A stretch of DNA of 64,000 nt from Ananas comosus. Lineage: Eukaryota; Streptophyta; Magnoliopsida; Poales; Bromeliaceae. The notes below the pieces were generated by a model. It had not been told where the DNA came from, ran no database searches, and was given only the letters and a program-made list of their open reading frames with translations. A program made the translations under genes and the position numbers. The stretch spans positions 1,325,490 through 1,389,489 of the forward strand of contig NC_033629.1 of NCBI RefSeq assembly GCF_001540865.1, in the 5' to 3' direction. Shown here piece by piece: positions 1-9,560 of the stretch. How positions within the stretch are numbered: the stretch's first letter is position 1; each line of letters begins with the position of its first letter.

Positions 1-612
1 TTTACACCTCATCCATCCGAGAGTCGATACTCTTTTGCTAGTGTTGTCAATTTTTTTTTCCTAATACTAAAAACACTTCAAAAAAATCTTAAACACTTCA
101 AGGAGTGAATGTAAAATTTACACCATAATGATCTACCACAAGAAAGCACTAAGAGAGAGAAACAGAGTTTTACCATAATAATCTACCCAAATATTCCAAC
201 TACAAAAAATAATGCATGGATAAATATCTTGTATTCATCTTCTATCTATTGATTGAGGTAATCTATAGATAAAAAATGTCATTTAAAATTAAAAAAATGC
301 TACCAAGATAAACACCAAAGCTGAAGAAAACCTCAGTAATTCTCAAAACAGTAATGTTCGCTGTACTATGGAAGGTTGGGCAAAATATTACTGATGATTC
401 GGGATTATTTGCGTAATCGTCAGTTGCTTTAGCATTATAGGTTCTTCGCCTTTTCTGGTGTGGTAATTGAAAGTTCAAATGCTGAATGCGAACTCACCAA
501 TAATATTTTTCGGAATCTTCGCATAGCAAAGCCTACAACATTAGTACCCATCTTTTTCAAAACGCTTTAGTCTACATATTAAGTACCCATTTTTCAAAAT
601 GTTCATACATGT
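1..612. other. AT-rich region downstream of the ANP32 gene
   Basis: No convincing gene. The stretch follows the ANP32 stop codon (which reads right to left) and probably holds its 3'UTR and terminator. A 71-codon open frame on the minus strand (263-478) has a possible splice acceptor before it, but nothing links it in frame to the neighbouring gene. Confidence 0.4.
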
Positions 613-2820
613 TCAACCACTGGTGGTGTTAAGGGGCCTCGAGCTCTCATTACTCTTACCATTAATATTACCTTCTTCATCCCTCTTCCTCTTATTCGGC
701 GTAGAGTGTGGATTTGGTGGGGCGCCATTGCAGCTCTGATCTTTCCCGTGCTCATCAAGCTCTTCGCCTTCACTTTCTTCTTCATTGCTCTGAACGAAAA
801 GTTTCGGAGTGAATAGAGATATGAAATAATAGAAACAAACATGAAAAATAGGATATGGAATCACATAAAGATTATATCAACCAAAACAAGAACAATATCA
901 ATTAAATGCACCCTCCCCAAAAAATAAAAAGAAAAAGGAGAAAATAGCTGACGAAAAAGAAGATGAAAGTCCCAATTATCTGAAAAGTTGCGAGTCTATA
1001 TGACGACTTTTTAAACATCAGGTGCACTATAGATGTGTGTAAAGTTACCAATGCGAACTTCACCTGTTGAAGTACAAAGCAAGAATCCGGTGAAAGTTAT
1101 CTGAAATATGACATATTAAAAGTAACGAAAAGATATTCCAACTCAAAACATTGTGGCAACATAGGAGTGAGATCTGCCAATTATCTAAATTTTCCCAAAC
1201 GAATCAATTCTGCATATCGGCTCAATTCTGCAGTTCATCATATCTTTCTTTACAGTTCTGCCCTAGTCATTAGGGGCTATGGAGAAGGTGAGAAGTGAAA
1301 ACATACTATACCTGCATATTTGTTCAGCTTCCTACTCTAGTTTTACTCAAGTCAAATTAGCACCCCATTCTATGATAAGTGGGATCAGCTGTTCAACCTC
1401 TTTGTTGCCTTCAAAAAAGTTTTAGATCTTGTCAAGTTTACCTAAAACAACCTGCCTTGTCTTTTAGGCTTAGGACAGGTTGTACAGAAGTAAAACCCAA
1501 TCTGATGAAAGAATGGAACTACAATAAACAAATATGAACTGAAAAAAATCACATCCAAAGAGCAAGCTTGTTAGATTAAGAGCGGCGGCATTACCCAACA
1601 ATAGTTAAAGAATCAAATATATACTCTAATTGTTTAGCCATAGATAGCATTAACCTAGAAAGAACTACTTTAGCGTAAAAGGAATTAGTAAAACAAGAGA
1701 GCATTAAAACACTGTTTAATAGTAAATTACCAAATTGGCTAGCCAATCCAAACAAGCGAAGAACACATGACAATTGTGGATGGTGGGATCTTGTGTATTT
1801 GTAAATGGGAAATGTCAGCATATGAAGTGAACATCTGCTAAAAGCTGAACAAATAAGCATACAACTATTGCTACTAGTAATAATAAACATTTAGGCACAT
1901 CACATTATAATAAATTCTACCAGTTTTACAGTAGAAAATTATATAGATAATTTGTTCTTCATGATTATTTGGTATATCAAACGAGTAATTAATTAGCAAA
2001 TGAACTTTAGACTGAAGGGAAAAATGAAAATAACGAACCCTGGATTTTCTGGGTAAATTATGTTGTCAAATACATGCAATAGGTTCACACAATGCAGCAA
2101 TGAAGGACTAAACTAAACAGATCCGTAGCAGGATCAAATGCAGCTAAAGATAGTTAGATAGAAAAGAAAACTAGATCTCACCTCATCGTCTTCGCCTTCT
2201 CCGTCACTCCCCTCTCCATCCTCCTCCTCCTCCTCCTCCTCATCCTCTCCTTCCTCCTCGTCGATCTCCTCTTCATCCGCCTCTTCGTCCTCTTCCTCGT
2301 CCTCCTCCTCATCGTCCGAATCCAACCTCTCCTTCCCATCCGCATCGATCTTATCCAGGTACTTCAACGACGGTATCATCCCGAACACCTTGGACCTGTA
2401 ACCCTCGACCCTCGTCACTGGGCACTCGTAGAGATCGAGGGACTCGAGCCCCAGCGCCGCGAGGGGGGCGAGGTCCTCGGCCGCCGCGATCCGGTTGTTG
2501 GAGAGGTCGAGGTGGCGGAGCGCGGCGAGCCCCGCGGCGGCGAGCGCGGCGAGCCCTCCGGCGACGCGGTTGTCGGAGAGGACGAGGCGCCGGAGCCGCG
2601 GGAGGCGCGGGAACCCCTCGAGCGTGCAGAGGCGAACGTTGGCGAGGGAGAGGAGCTCGAGCGACGGGAACCGCTCGAGGAGCGGCGGCGCGGGGAGGCG
2701 ACCGTTGGAGCACTTCACGGCGCCGTCGAGGGTTAGGGTTCGCGGCGGCGGCGGCGGCGGCGCCGCGGAGGTAGATGGCTTGAGGGCCGCGGCTACGGCG
2801 TCCTCCCACGCCTTGTCCAT
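613..2820 (-). CDS. ANP32: acidic leucine-rich nuclear phosphoprotein 32-related protein
   Basis: Two coding exons, 2820-2182 and 789-613, join in phase 0 to give about 271 residues. Residues 40-155 hold leucine-rich repeats (LxxLxLxxN patterns such as LRHLDLSNNRI near 101) closed by the LRR cap SLKYLDKIDADGKERLDSD. From about residue 167 the chain is almost only Asp/Glu, and the second exon ends with a basic KRKR nuclear signal. This layout is that of the ANP32 family, nuclear histone- and phosphatase-binding acidic proteins. The intron of about 1.4 kb falls inside the acidic tail, so the C-terminal exon is less certain than the first; extra small exons are possible. The start ATG follows a run of CCCTAA hexamers. 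It is divergent from the ZIP gene, about 790 bp away. Confidence 0.82.
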
Positions 2821-2833
2821 GGCCGTGAGGATG

Positions 2834-2865
2834 AAACCCTAACCCTAACCCTAACCCTAACCCTA
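2834..2865 (-). promoter_or_regulatory. telo-box-like CCCTAA hexamer run in the ANP32 5'UTR/promoter
   Basis: AAA followed by almost five perfect CCCTAA hexamers starts 14 bp upstream of the ANP32 start codon. Short AAACCCTAA telo-boxes are known in plant promoters and 5'UTRs of ribosome and nuclear-growth genes. Here the unit is six bases, not the seven-base unit of typical plant telomeres. A role in ANP32 expression is inferred. Confidence 0.55.
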
Positions 2866-3610
2866 GTCGATGGCGGCGCAGTTCACTGAACACTGACGAA
2901 GCCCTCGAGCGTCGAGAAGTAGCCGCGGAGTGTTTTGGTGCTGTTGTGTTAAAATCCGAAGCGCCTTCGCTCCTCGTTTTTGAAGGTGAGCATACTCTAT
3001 ACACTGTATACACTGTATATTATATTATATAGTACATTAATAGGTAGCACAAAAGTAACCAAATTTTAAATTTTAAAGTTTCCAAAAAAAAAAATTTAAA
3101 TAATGAAGTTTAGCACCTTTTTTCATGTTCTTAGTGAAGCTTGTATTAATTTTGGATTAATTTCATCCTCAGCCTAACTCTTTGATTAGAATAGAGAATA
3201 GAATTTTTTTAAAAAATTAGAAACTTTGTAATACAGGAATAAATTTTAAAAATTTTATTTATAATTTTTATTTAAAATTAGTAATTTGAAGAATTTCAAA
3301 CCAAATTTTAGCTGGGCGAACAGTCACCCTCCCCCACTTCAAGCCCGCTCACTTCCCGCACGCTTCCCACGTTTCCCGCCTCGCCAATTCCCTTCTCCGA
3401 CCCGTGGACCCCACGAGGCTCACACGCTCCCGCCTACAATACCCAAAACACCCCTCCCTACTCCCGTAGTCCTCGGCTTACTCCCGAACAAATCGCAAGG
3501 TCATTTTAGACATTTCATCCCTAACTTCCCGCTTTCCGGGTTCCCAAGAACTCCATAAAACCCCCACCCCGCCCCCCCCCTCATTCACCCACTTCCCACA
3601 CCACTCCGCC
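2866..3610. promoter_or_regulatory. shared upstream region between divergent ANP32 and ZIP genes
   Basis: About 745 bp separates the two start regions. The ANP32-proximal part is GC-mixed, the middle (3000-3300) very AT-rich, and the ZIP-proximal part C-rich. A CATAAAA element at 3554-3560 lies about 50 bp before the ZIP ATG and could be its TATA box. No other defined motif was recognised. Confidence 0.4.
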
Positions 3611-5055
3611 ATGGCCACTGCCCTAACCCTCCTCCTCCCCTTCTTCTTCTTCTTCTTCTTCTTCCTCACCTCCGCCAACGCCGTCTCCGGCGACGGCGGC
3701 GCCTGCGCCGCCGAGGCGGCGGCGGAGAGTGGCGGCGGGTGTCAGGACTCGGCGGCGGCGCTCCGGCTCAAGGTCGTGGCGATCGCGTCGATCCTCGCGG
3801 CCAGCGTGGTCGGGGTGTGCCTCCCCCTGGTCTCCCGCTCCGTCCCCGCGCTCCGCCCCGACCGCGACCTCTTCGTCCTCGTCAAGGCCTTCGCCTCCGG
3901 CGTCATCCTCGCCACGGGCTACATGCACGTGCTCCCCGACTCCTTCGACGATCTCCGGTCCCCCTGCCTCCCCGACGAGCCCTGGGCGAAGTTCCCCTTC
4001 ACCACGTTCATCGCCATGCTCGCAGCCGTCGTAACCCTAATGATCGACTCGCTCATGCTGAGCTGCTACAAGATCGGCAATGGCGGCCACGGCGCCGCCG
4101 AGATCGCCCTCCAGGGGGCGAGGGAGATCTCCGTGATCGGCAAGGATGGTGTTGAAATTGAATCGGAGCGGTTGCGAAGGAATCGCATTATAGCTCAGGT
4201 TATTATACAAAGAATGAAGAGCACTTAGTTTTCAAGCTAAATTTCTCTGAAATAATTACCAAGTTTAAATTAATGATTGATTTGTGCAGGTACTGGAAAT
4301 GGGAATAGTGGTGCACTCTGTGGTGATAGGGCTTTCCATGGGAGCCTCGCAGAATCCGTGCACCATTAGGCCCTTGGTAGCTGCTCTTTGCTTCCACCAG
4401 ATGTTCGAAGGAATGGGCCTCGGCGGTTGCATCCTCCAGGTACCAAGTTGTTCGGAGAACTAATTCCTACTGCCTCAATAGAATTTTTTTGGAATGAGTT
4501 TCTGAGTCTCAAAAGTAAAAACCAAAATCTGATCAACTAAGAACATGATCAAACTGTGCCGGATAAGGTCAGATCGAATCAAAGTAAAGAAATTGATGAC
4601 CTGAATCTAACCCAAATTTCTGCATTGGGCTTGACCTAACCAGTACTGTATTGGGCCGGGCGGGCCTGGATTTTTATTTTTTCTAGGGTAATTGCTCAGA
4701 TACATGCAATTTGAATTTGAATTTTTGATATCCAACTTTTGGTTTGCAGGCAGAGTATGGAATGAAGATGAGGGCCATCCTGGTGTTCTTCTTTGCCACG
4801 ACGACCCCGTTTGGGATCGTGCTCGGCATCGCGGTGTCGAAGGTGTACAGCAGCACGAGCTCGACGGCGCTGATCGTCGAGGGCGTGCTGAACGCGGCCT
4901 CGGCCGGGCTCCTGAACTACATGGCGCTCGTCGACCTCCTCTCCGTGGACTTCATGGGGCCGAAGCTCCAAAGCAGCGTCCGGCTCCAGCTCTTCAGCTA
5001 CGCTGCGGTGCTCTCCGGCGCCGGCTTGATGTCCCTCATGGCAAAGTGGGCGTAA
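3611..5055 (+). CDS. ZIP-family zinc/iron transporter
   Basis: Exons 3611-4198, 4290-4439 and 4750-5055 give 347 residues, the usual ZIP length. A hydrophobic signal peptide (1-24, with eight Phe in a row) precedes a Cys-containing N-terminal segment. Membrane helices are visible near 53-74, 87-108, 130-151, 198-214 and 222-244, plus three in exon 3. The helix-IV signature (His205-Ser, IGLSMGAS) and helix [12 protein letters not shown] (His232, Glu236) supply the metal site known for this family. The protein should move Zn2+ or Fe2+ across the plasma membrane or a vesicle membrane. The variable loop (152-195) has a single His at 160 instead of the His-rich stretch common in ZIPs, so metal sensing by this loop may be weak. 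Subfamily is ZIP1/ZIP3-like, not resolved further. Confidence 0.92.
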
Positions 5056-5560
5056 AAATGAAGAACTAGCACGTTCATGAAGTTTTGTTTTTCTCATTGT
5101 TTCTTATTGTTTCTTACTGCTTCTTTTGTTCTCTACACGACCATTCCAGAGCAGTGTGTGGATAGGATAAATATAAAAATAAAAAAACAATTTTTGATTA
5201 TCAACATTTGACAAAAGTCAAAACATTCATTAAACAACACATTCAATCAAATAAAAATTTTATTTCTAACAAAAATTTTCACAATAAATACAGAACAACA
5301 CTTTAGTAGCATCTGTGGTACAGATTTGGTGGTGGTTAATTATTGAGTTGTTTTTATGTCGCTTTCAACATTAAAATAAAATACAACAAATGAAAAAGTT
5401 TGGGTGGATGGGGGTGTCCTGCAAATTTTTATTCTTTTTTCTTTTTTTACAAATATTCCAACCTTAGATTCTCAAATAAAAAATGCTCATACGGATAATA
5501 ATGATAAATAAATAAAAGCAATAATAATAAGGTAATGAATGGGAAAACCCATCCGCATCA
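5056..5560. other. intergenic: ZIP 3'UTR and kinase promoter
   Basis: AT-rich sequence with no open frame of note. The first 100-150 bases probably form the ZIP 3'UTR and polyadenylation region; the rest is the presumed promoter of the P-loop kinase. Confidence 0.4.
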
Positions 5561-6279
5561 ATGGGGGATCGTTCTCGGCCGCTGATCGTGGCGATGAAGG
5601 GCCACCCGGGGACGGGCAAATCCACGCTCGCCCGCGGCGCCGCCGCGGCGCTCCGCCTCCCCCTCCTGGACAAGGACGACGTCCGCGACTGTACCCTCCC
5701 CCTCCAACAATCCCCATCCCCATCCCCATCCCCATCCCAATCCCAATCTCAATCACAAACCCTAGGAGGGGGAGGGGGAGTGGGCGCCGCATCCCTGAAC
5801 GAGCTCTCGTACGCGGTGCTGTGGCGCGTCGCCGAGACCCAGCTCCGCCTCGGCCTCTCCGTCGTCGTCGACTCCCCGCTCTCCCGCGCCACCCACCTCG
5901 CCGCGCTGCGCCGCGCCGCCGCGCGCTGCGGCGGCGCCCGCATCGCGATCGTCGAGTGCCGCCCCGGGCGCGAGCTCGAGTGGCGGCGCCGCCTCGAGGA
6001 GCGCGGCGCCGCCGCCGCCTCCGCCGCCGCGGAGGAGGAGGAGGAGTTGGGGGGAGGAGGAGGAGGAGTANAGGAGGAGGAGGAGGAGGAGGAGGAGGAG
6101 AGGGGTGGCACAAGCCGAGGACGTGGGGGGAGCTGAGGAGTCTGGTGGAGGCGTACGAGGGGCGCGCGGAGTACGAGGTGGGCGACGACGTGGCGCGGCT
6201 CGTCGTCGACACCACCGAGGAAGGGGTCGCCGCCGACGAGATGGTCGCTCGGGTTGTGGACTTTATCCGCTCGCTGTAG
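5561..6279 (+). CDS. P-loop NTPase/AAA-type kinase-like protein, reading frame interrupted at an N
   Basis: An intronless gene of about 239 residues. The start MGDRSRPLIVAMKG leads into a Walker A motif GHPGTGKST (residues 14-22), then DKDDVRDCT, VVVDSPLSR and a WRRRLEERG segment, the pattern of plant P-loop kinases resembling zeta-toxin/gluconate kinase folds; the substrate is unknown. The frame of the N-terminal two thirds fails after the N at 6071 in a GAG-repeat tract. The conserved C-terminal part (WHKPRTWGELRSLVEAYEG to VDFIRSL) continues in the frame one base away. The break sits exactly at the ambiguous base in a homopurine repeat, so a sequencing or assembly error is likelier than a true pseudogene. 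A CCATCC hexanucleotide run (5706-5740) adds an SP/SQ dipeptide repeat absent from the core fold. Confidence 0.72.
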
Positions 6280-6849
6280 CCCGTGGACCCGCCCTACCAC
6301 GTTGTCCATGAGCCCCAACTCCTTTATTTCATTTTATTTTATTTTATTTTATTTTATTTTTTTCTGGGTTTATGTAACTATAATGCTTTTTTAATTCTCT
6401 GTGGCATGAAGGTGTATAGTCCATTCTCTTTGATAAGCCCATAGATAAATCAACAGCAAAATTAAGACTTAATCTTTTTGAATACCCAACTACTAGCATA
6501 GTTAGTGTACATAATTTTTTTTTTTTTTTAAGAGATCAGGATTTATGTTCTTAGGGGTGATGATTCACAAACCCTTATCACATAAACCCTCCATATAAGT
6601 CATTTAGAAAGTTGAATACTATATCTTTATTTTAAAACAAACAAGCGAGGATTGAATCCTAACCTTATTATCTCTCATCTATTTATAAATTCTTTATCGT
6701 TTAGATGTCCCCACTGCTACTTCGCTAGTCGATTCATAATGGGGCCCAAATGAGTTAGTCGCAGCTGGTTGGTGAGAGAGCTCTTAATCCCTAGCATTTT
6801 AAAAAGTGTTCATTTTTCTAAAAATAATAAAATTGTCTTTTTTCTTTCG
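6280..6849. other. 3'UTR and AT-rich spacer with ATTTT repeats
   Basis: Starts with a run of TTTTA pentamers (about 6326-6360), likely in the kinase 3'UTR. The rest is AT-rich without a gene. Confidence 0.4.
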
Positions 6850-6978
6850 AGAAAAAGATAATATACTATCTGCTTCGTTTATTTTTTTACTGAACATATG
6901 AATCAACTAGAATTCGAATTTGTAATCTCGGATACCAACCACCCAACCTTTTGCCATTTACGTTATGAACGGTTGATA
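6850..6978 (-). mobile_element. tRNA-derived SINE, copy 1
   Basis: Read on the minus strand this copy has a diverged tRNA A-box region, then GGTTGGTATCCGAG, a B-box-like AATTCGAATTCTAG, and the conserved downstream part with AAATAAACGAAGCAG. It matches copies at 26515 and 38045 over the whole body, and is the most diverged of the three. No coding capacity. Confidence 0.6.
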
Positions 6979-8261
6979 TAAAAATTTGTCTTTAAAATAA
7001 GATGTAGAAGGAATGTTTTAGTAAAATAAAATAATTGAAAAATGTTAAAAATGTCAATTAAATGTTGCTCCAAATGAAACCTTTTAATTTGCATTTCAAC
7101 TCAAATGAAAAGCTTTTAATTTGCTATTACTTTTTCGATAGAGATATTATTTCACAAGCTAAAAAATGCCGTTTTTTAAAATTATTTTATTTTTATTTGT
7201 AGCACTAATTATTTTTTTATAGAATATTCAGTAATAAAAGATTTGAAAATTTGCATTGAAGGAATGTAATGTGCCGCTAAAGTGCAGCTAAAACCTCATT
7301 TTTTTTATAAAAATTGCTGAAAGAAAATATTATAATATCTTTATTAATTTTACTTTTTAAATAGTACTTTAGTAAAAAAATATATATATTAGGCTAAATT
7401 ACATTAATGTTTGTCCTCAATCTATAAGCCGCGATCGGTCACACTGTGGTCCTCAAATATTAATGTATTATAATTTCTAACTTAAATTTTTAATTGTTAT
7501 AATTAAGTTTTATAATTCAATTTAGTTAATTAAATATGAAAGTGATTTGTTGTTGTGATCATTGTTGTAACATTAATCATAATACTGATATATCACTATC
7601 ACATTAACAATATGTTGGTATTTAGACAGCTAAATTATATCACAAAACTTAATTATAATAATTTAAAATATCTGAACTAGAATTTGATTTAAATTAAAGT
7701 TTAAGATCAAAGTTTTTTAGTCTAGGAACGTCGATGAACACGGATATCTGAAATTTTATCCAAGCAGGATTAATTTATCTGATGCTAAATAGATATAGTT
7801 TAAAATACATGTATAAAAAATAAAAATCTAACAAATTTGGATTTGGATATGGATTTTATTTGTATTCGATCCGAATCCGAACTCGAACTCGAATAAATTT
7901 TACATTATATAACGTATATAAATATTTGACGTTATATTTAAATTTATAATTAAAAAATTTAGATTTAGTGTACTTTTTTTGAAATATGGTAAAATGAAAT
8001 AATCATTTTCGGTTTGAATGTTCGGATTCAGATTCAAATTCTTATTTCAAATTTGATGGTGGGTTCCCATTTGTATTTTTAGAAACTCGCAACGAATTCG
8101 ACCAGTTGACATCTCGTATTAGAAGTGGAGAACCAAAATTAAAATTTAGCCAAAGTAATCTACCAATGTACCAACCAAACAGACGCTAAATATTAAATGT
8201 CATTTAATAGTTAAGGGTTTTCCGTGCGAGAAACCAAAGTAGTGGAGATACATAATATATA
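6979..8261. other. AT-rich intergenic, no gene seen
   Basis: Very AT-rich spacer without an open frame of interest. It contains degenerate repeat sequence (for example around 7400-7560 and 7850-8050) that I could not assign to a family. Confidence 0.35.
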
Positions 8262-8658
8262 TGATTAACTTCATACATATCCCTGTAAACATAATAAATA
8301 GTAAATATATCTTTATAAAGTTCAACTTTTATATATTGTCTCTGTAAAAATCCTGATATTTTCAAATATGTTTTTGCCGTTATAATTCGTTAAAAAAATT
8401 TAGTTAATCATAGATTAAATACTTAATTTTAATTAATTTTTGATATTTTTACCTCTTTATATTATACTGTTATGATTTTTGGAGGGATATATTTGTGATA
8501 ACAAAATTAAAAATATAAATAGCTCTCTAATATAACAAATCAAAGAAACATATTTGAAAATATCATGAGTTTTGTATAAATAATATATAAAAGTTAAATT
8601 TTATAAGTATAAGTTTGACATTCATTATATTTGCAGGGACGTACATGAAATTATCCCT
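8262..8658. mobile_element. MITE with arms of about 110 bp (family B), copy 1
   Basis: The ends are inverted copies: TTAACTTCATACATATCCC on the left, and a matching right arm ending ATTATCCC. Conserved blocks include AAATATATCTTTATAAAG and GATATTTTCAAATATG. The arms match those of the copy at 23159-23555. No coding capacity. The right end directly abuts the TATA motif of the next gene. Confidence 0.7.
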
Positions 8659-8660
8659 AC

Positions 8661-8669
8661 TATATAAAT
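8661..8669 (+). promoter_or_regulatory. candidate TATA box of the TLC-domain gene
   Basis: TATATAAAT immediately follows the right end of the family B MITE. A 5'UTR exon ending with CTCTAAG at 8891 and a good GTAAT donor lie downstream, placing transcription start near 8690-8700. Confidence 0.45.
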
Positions 8670-8689
8670 CACACCACTTAACAACTTTC

Positions 8690-9560
8690 GTGAGAGCCTT
8701 CTTCTATTTGGGCGTGGCATTTCCCTCGTGACTCCTCTTCTTCTTTTTTTTCCCTCTTTTCTTCTTTTTTTCCCCCCTTTTTTTGGCTTTTTTAAGAAAA
8801 TTTGTTGTGATCCGTTGATGTGAGCATGGCCACGGAGTTCGCTCCCACTATTCGGTAGCTTCTTCTCCAAATCCCGTTCCCACACTCTAAGGTAATCGCT
8901 CTTTACCCATTTCTCTCCCTCTAGATCTTCGTTTTGATCTATGATATGATGCGTTTGAGCCATTATTGCTTCGTGAATTAGGGCATTCCCCATTTTGGGT
9001 TTGTTTTGGAGGAGATTTCTCTGATTCCGATCTTTGTTTCAGGATTTAGGTATATGCTTTTTTTTTTTTTGATTTTTTGGTGGATTATTAGATCTTGTGG
9101 GTTTTGATTTGCTTGATCTGCATGGGGTTTGTGCATTTTAGAGTTGTGGTATTAGGAAATTTGAGCTGATCATTTGCAATCTGAGTATGAATGTGTGTTT
9201 TGGATTTGCAAGGTAGAAAATATAGGAGAGGACCCGCCTAATTTCTTAAAATTAGGGATTTTGTTAAATATGATGGTGATTCTAATGTATTTAATTGCTG
9301 TGAATGTTTCTCAGCTCATGGAACTGCGAATTTTGTTAAATGGTAATGGTTGATAGCTAATGGAGTAATAAATTTTAGTGAATTGCTCATAAAAATTTAG
9401 AGTACTAAGTTGAGGGAGGTTTCCATGCAAATTTTTTTTATAACCGATTCTTTCGTTTTTTGTTTGAGATGTATGGTATTGCTACTATTTTCCTTTCCTA
9501 CACTGATTAGACTCTTCGGTACAGCGATATTCTATGATGCAGGGTTTTAAGTCTTCGGTC
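8690..9560 (+). other. 5'UTR exon and 5'UTR intron of the TLC-domain gene
   Basis: A pyrimidine-rich leader runs to 8891, followed by a GT donor at 8892 and an AG acceptor at 9541-9542. This implies a 5'UTR intron of about 651 bp with T-rich sequence typical of plant introns. Exon limits are inferred from the splice sites only. Confidence 0.5.

Noticed and set aside
263..478. 71-codon minus-strand frame with KRRR-like start
   Set aside because: Has an AG before it but no in-frame junction to the ANP32 gene and no domain; treated as non-coding.
2834..2865. True chromosome end or telomere junction
   Set aside because: Only about 30 bp, inside a gene leader, with genes on both sides.
2351..3013. 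Long Arg/Pro/Ala-rich frames opposite and beside ANP32 exon 1
   Set aside because: Alternative-frame shadows of GC-rich coding sequence; composition is that of a shifted frame.
3623..4155. Open frames in other frames of ZIP exon 1
   Set aside because: Shadows of the ZIP coding exon, no homology.
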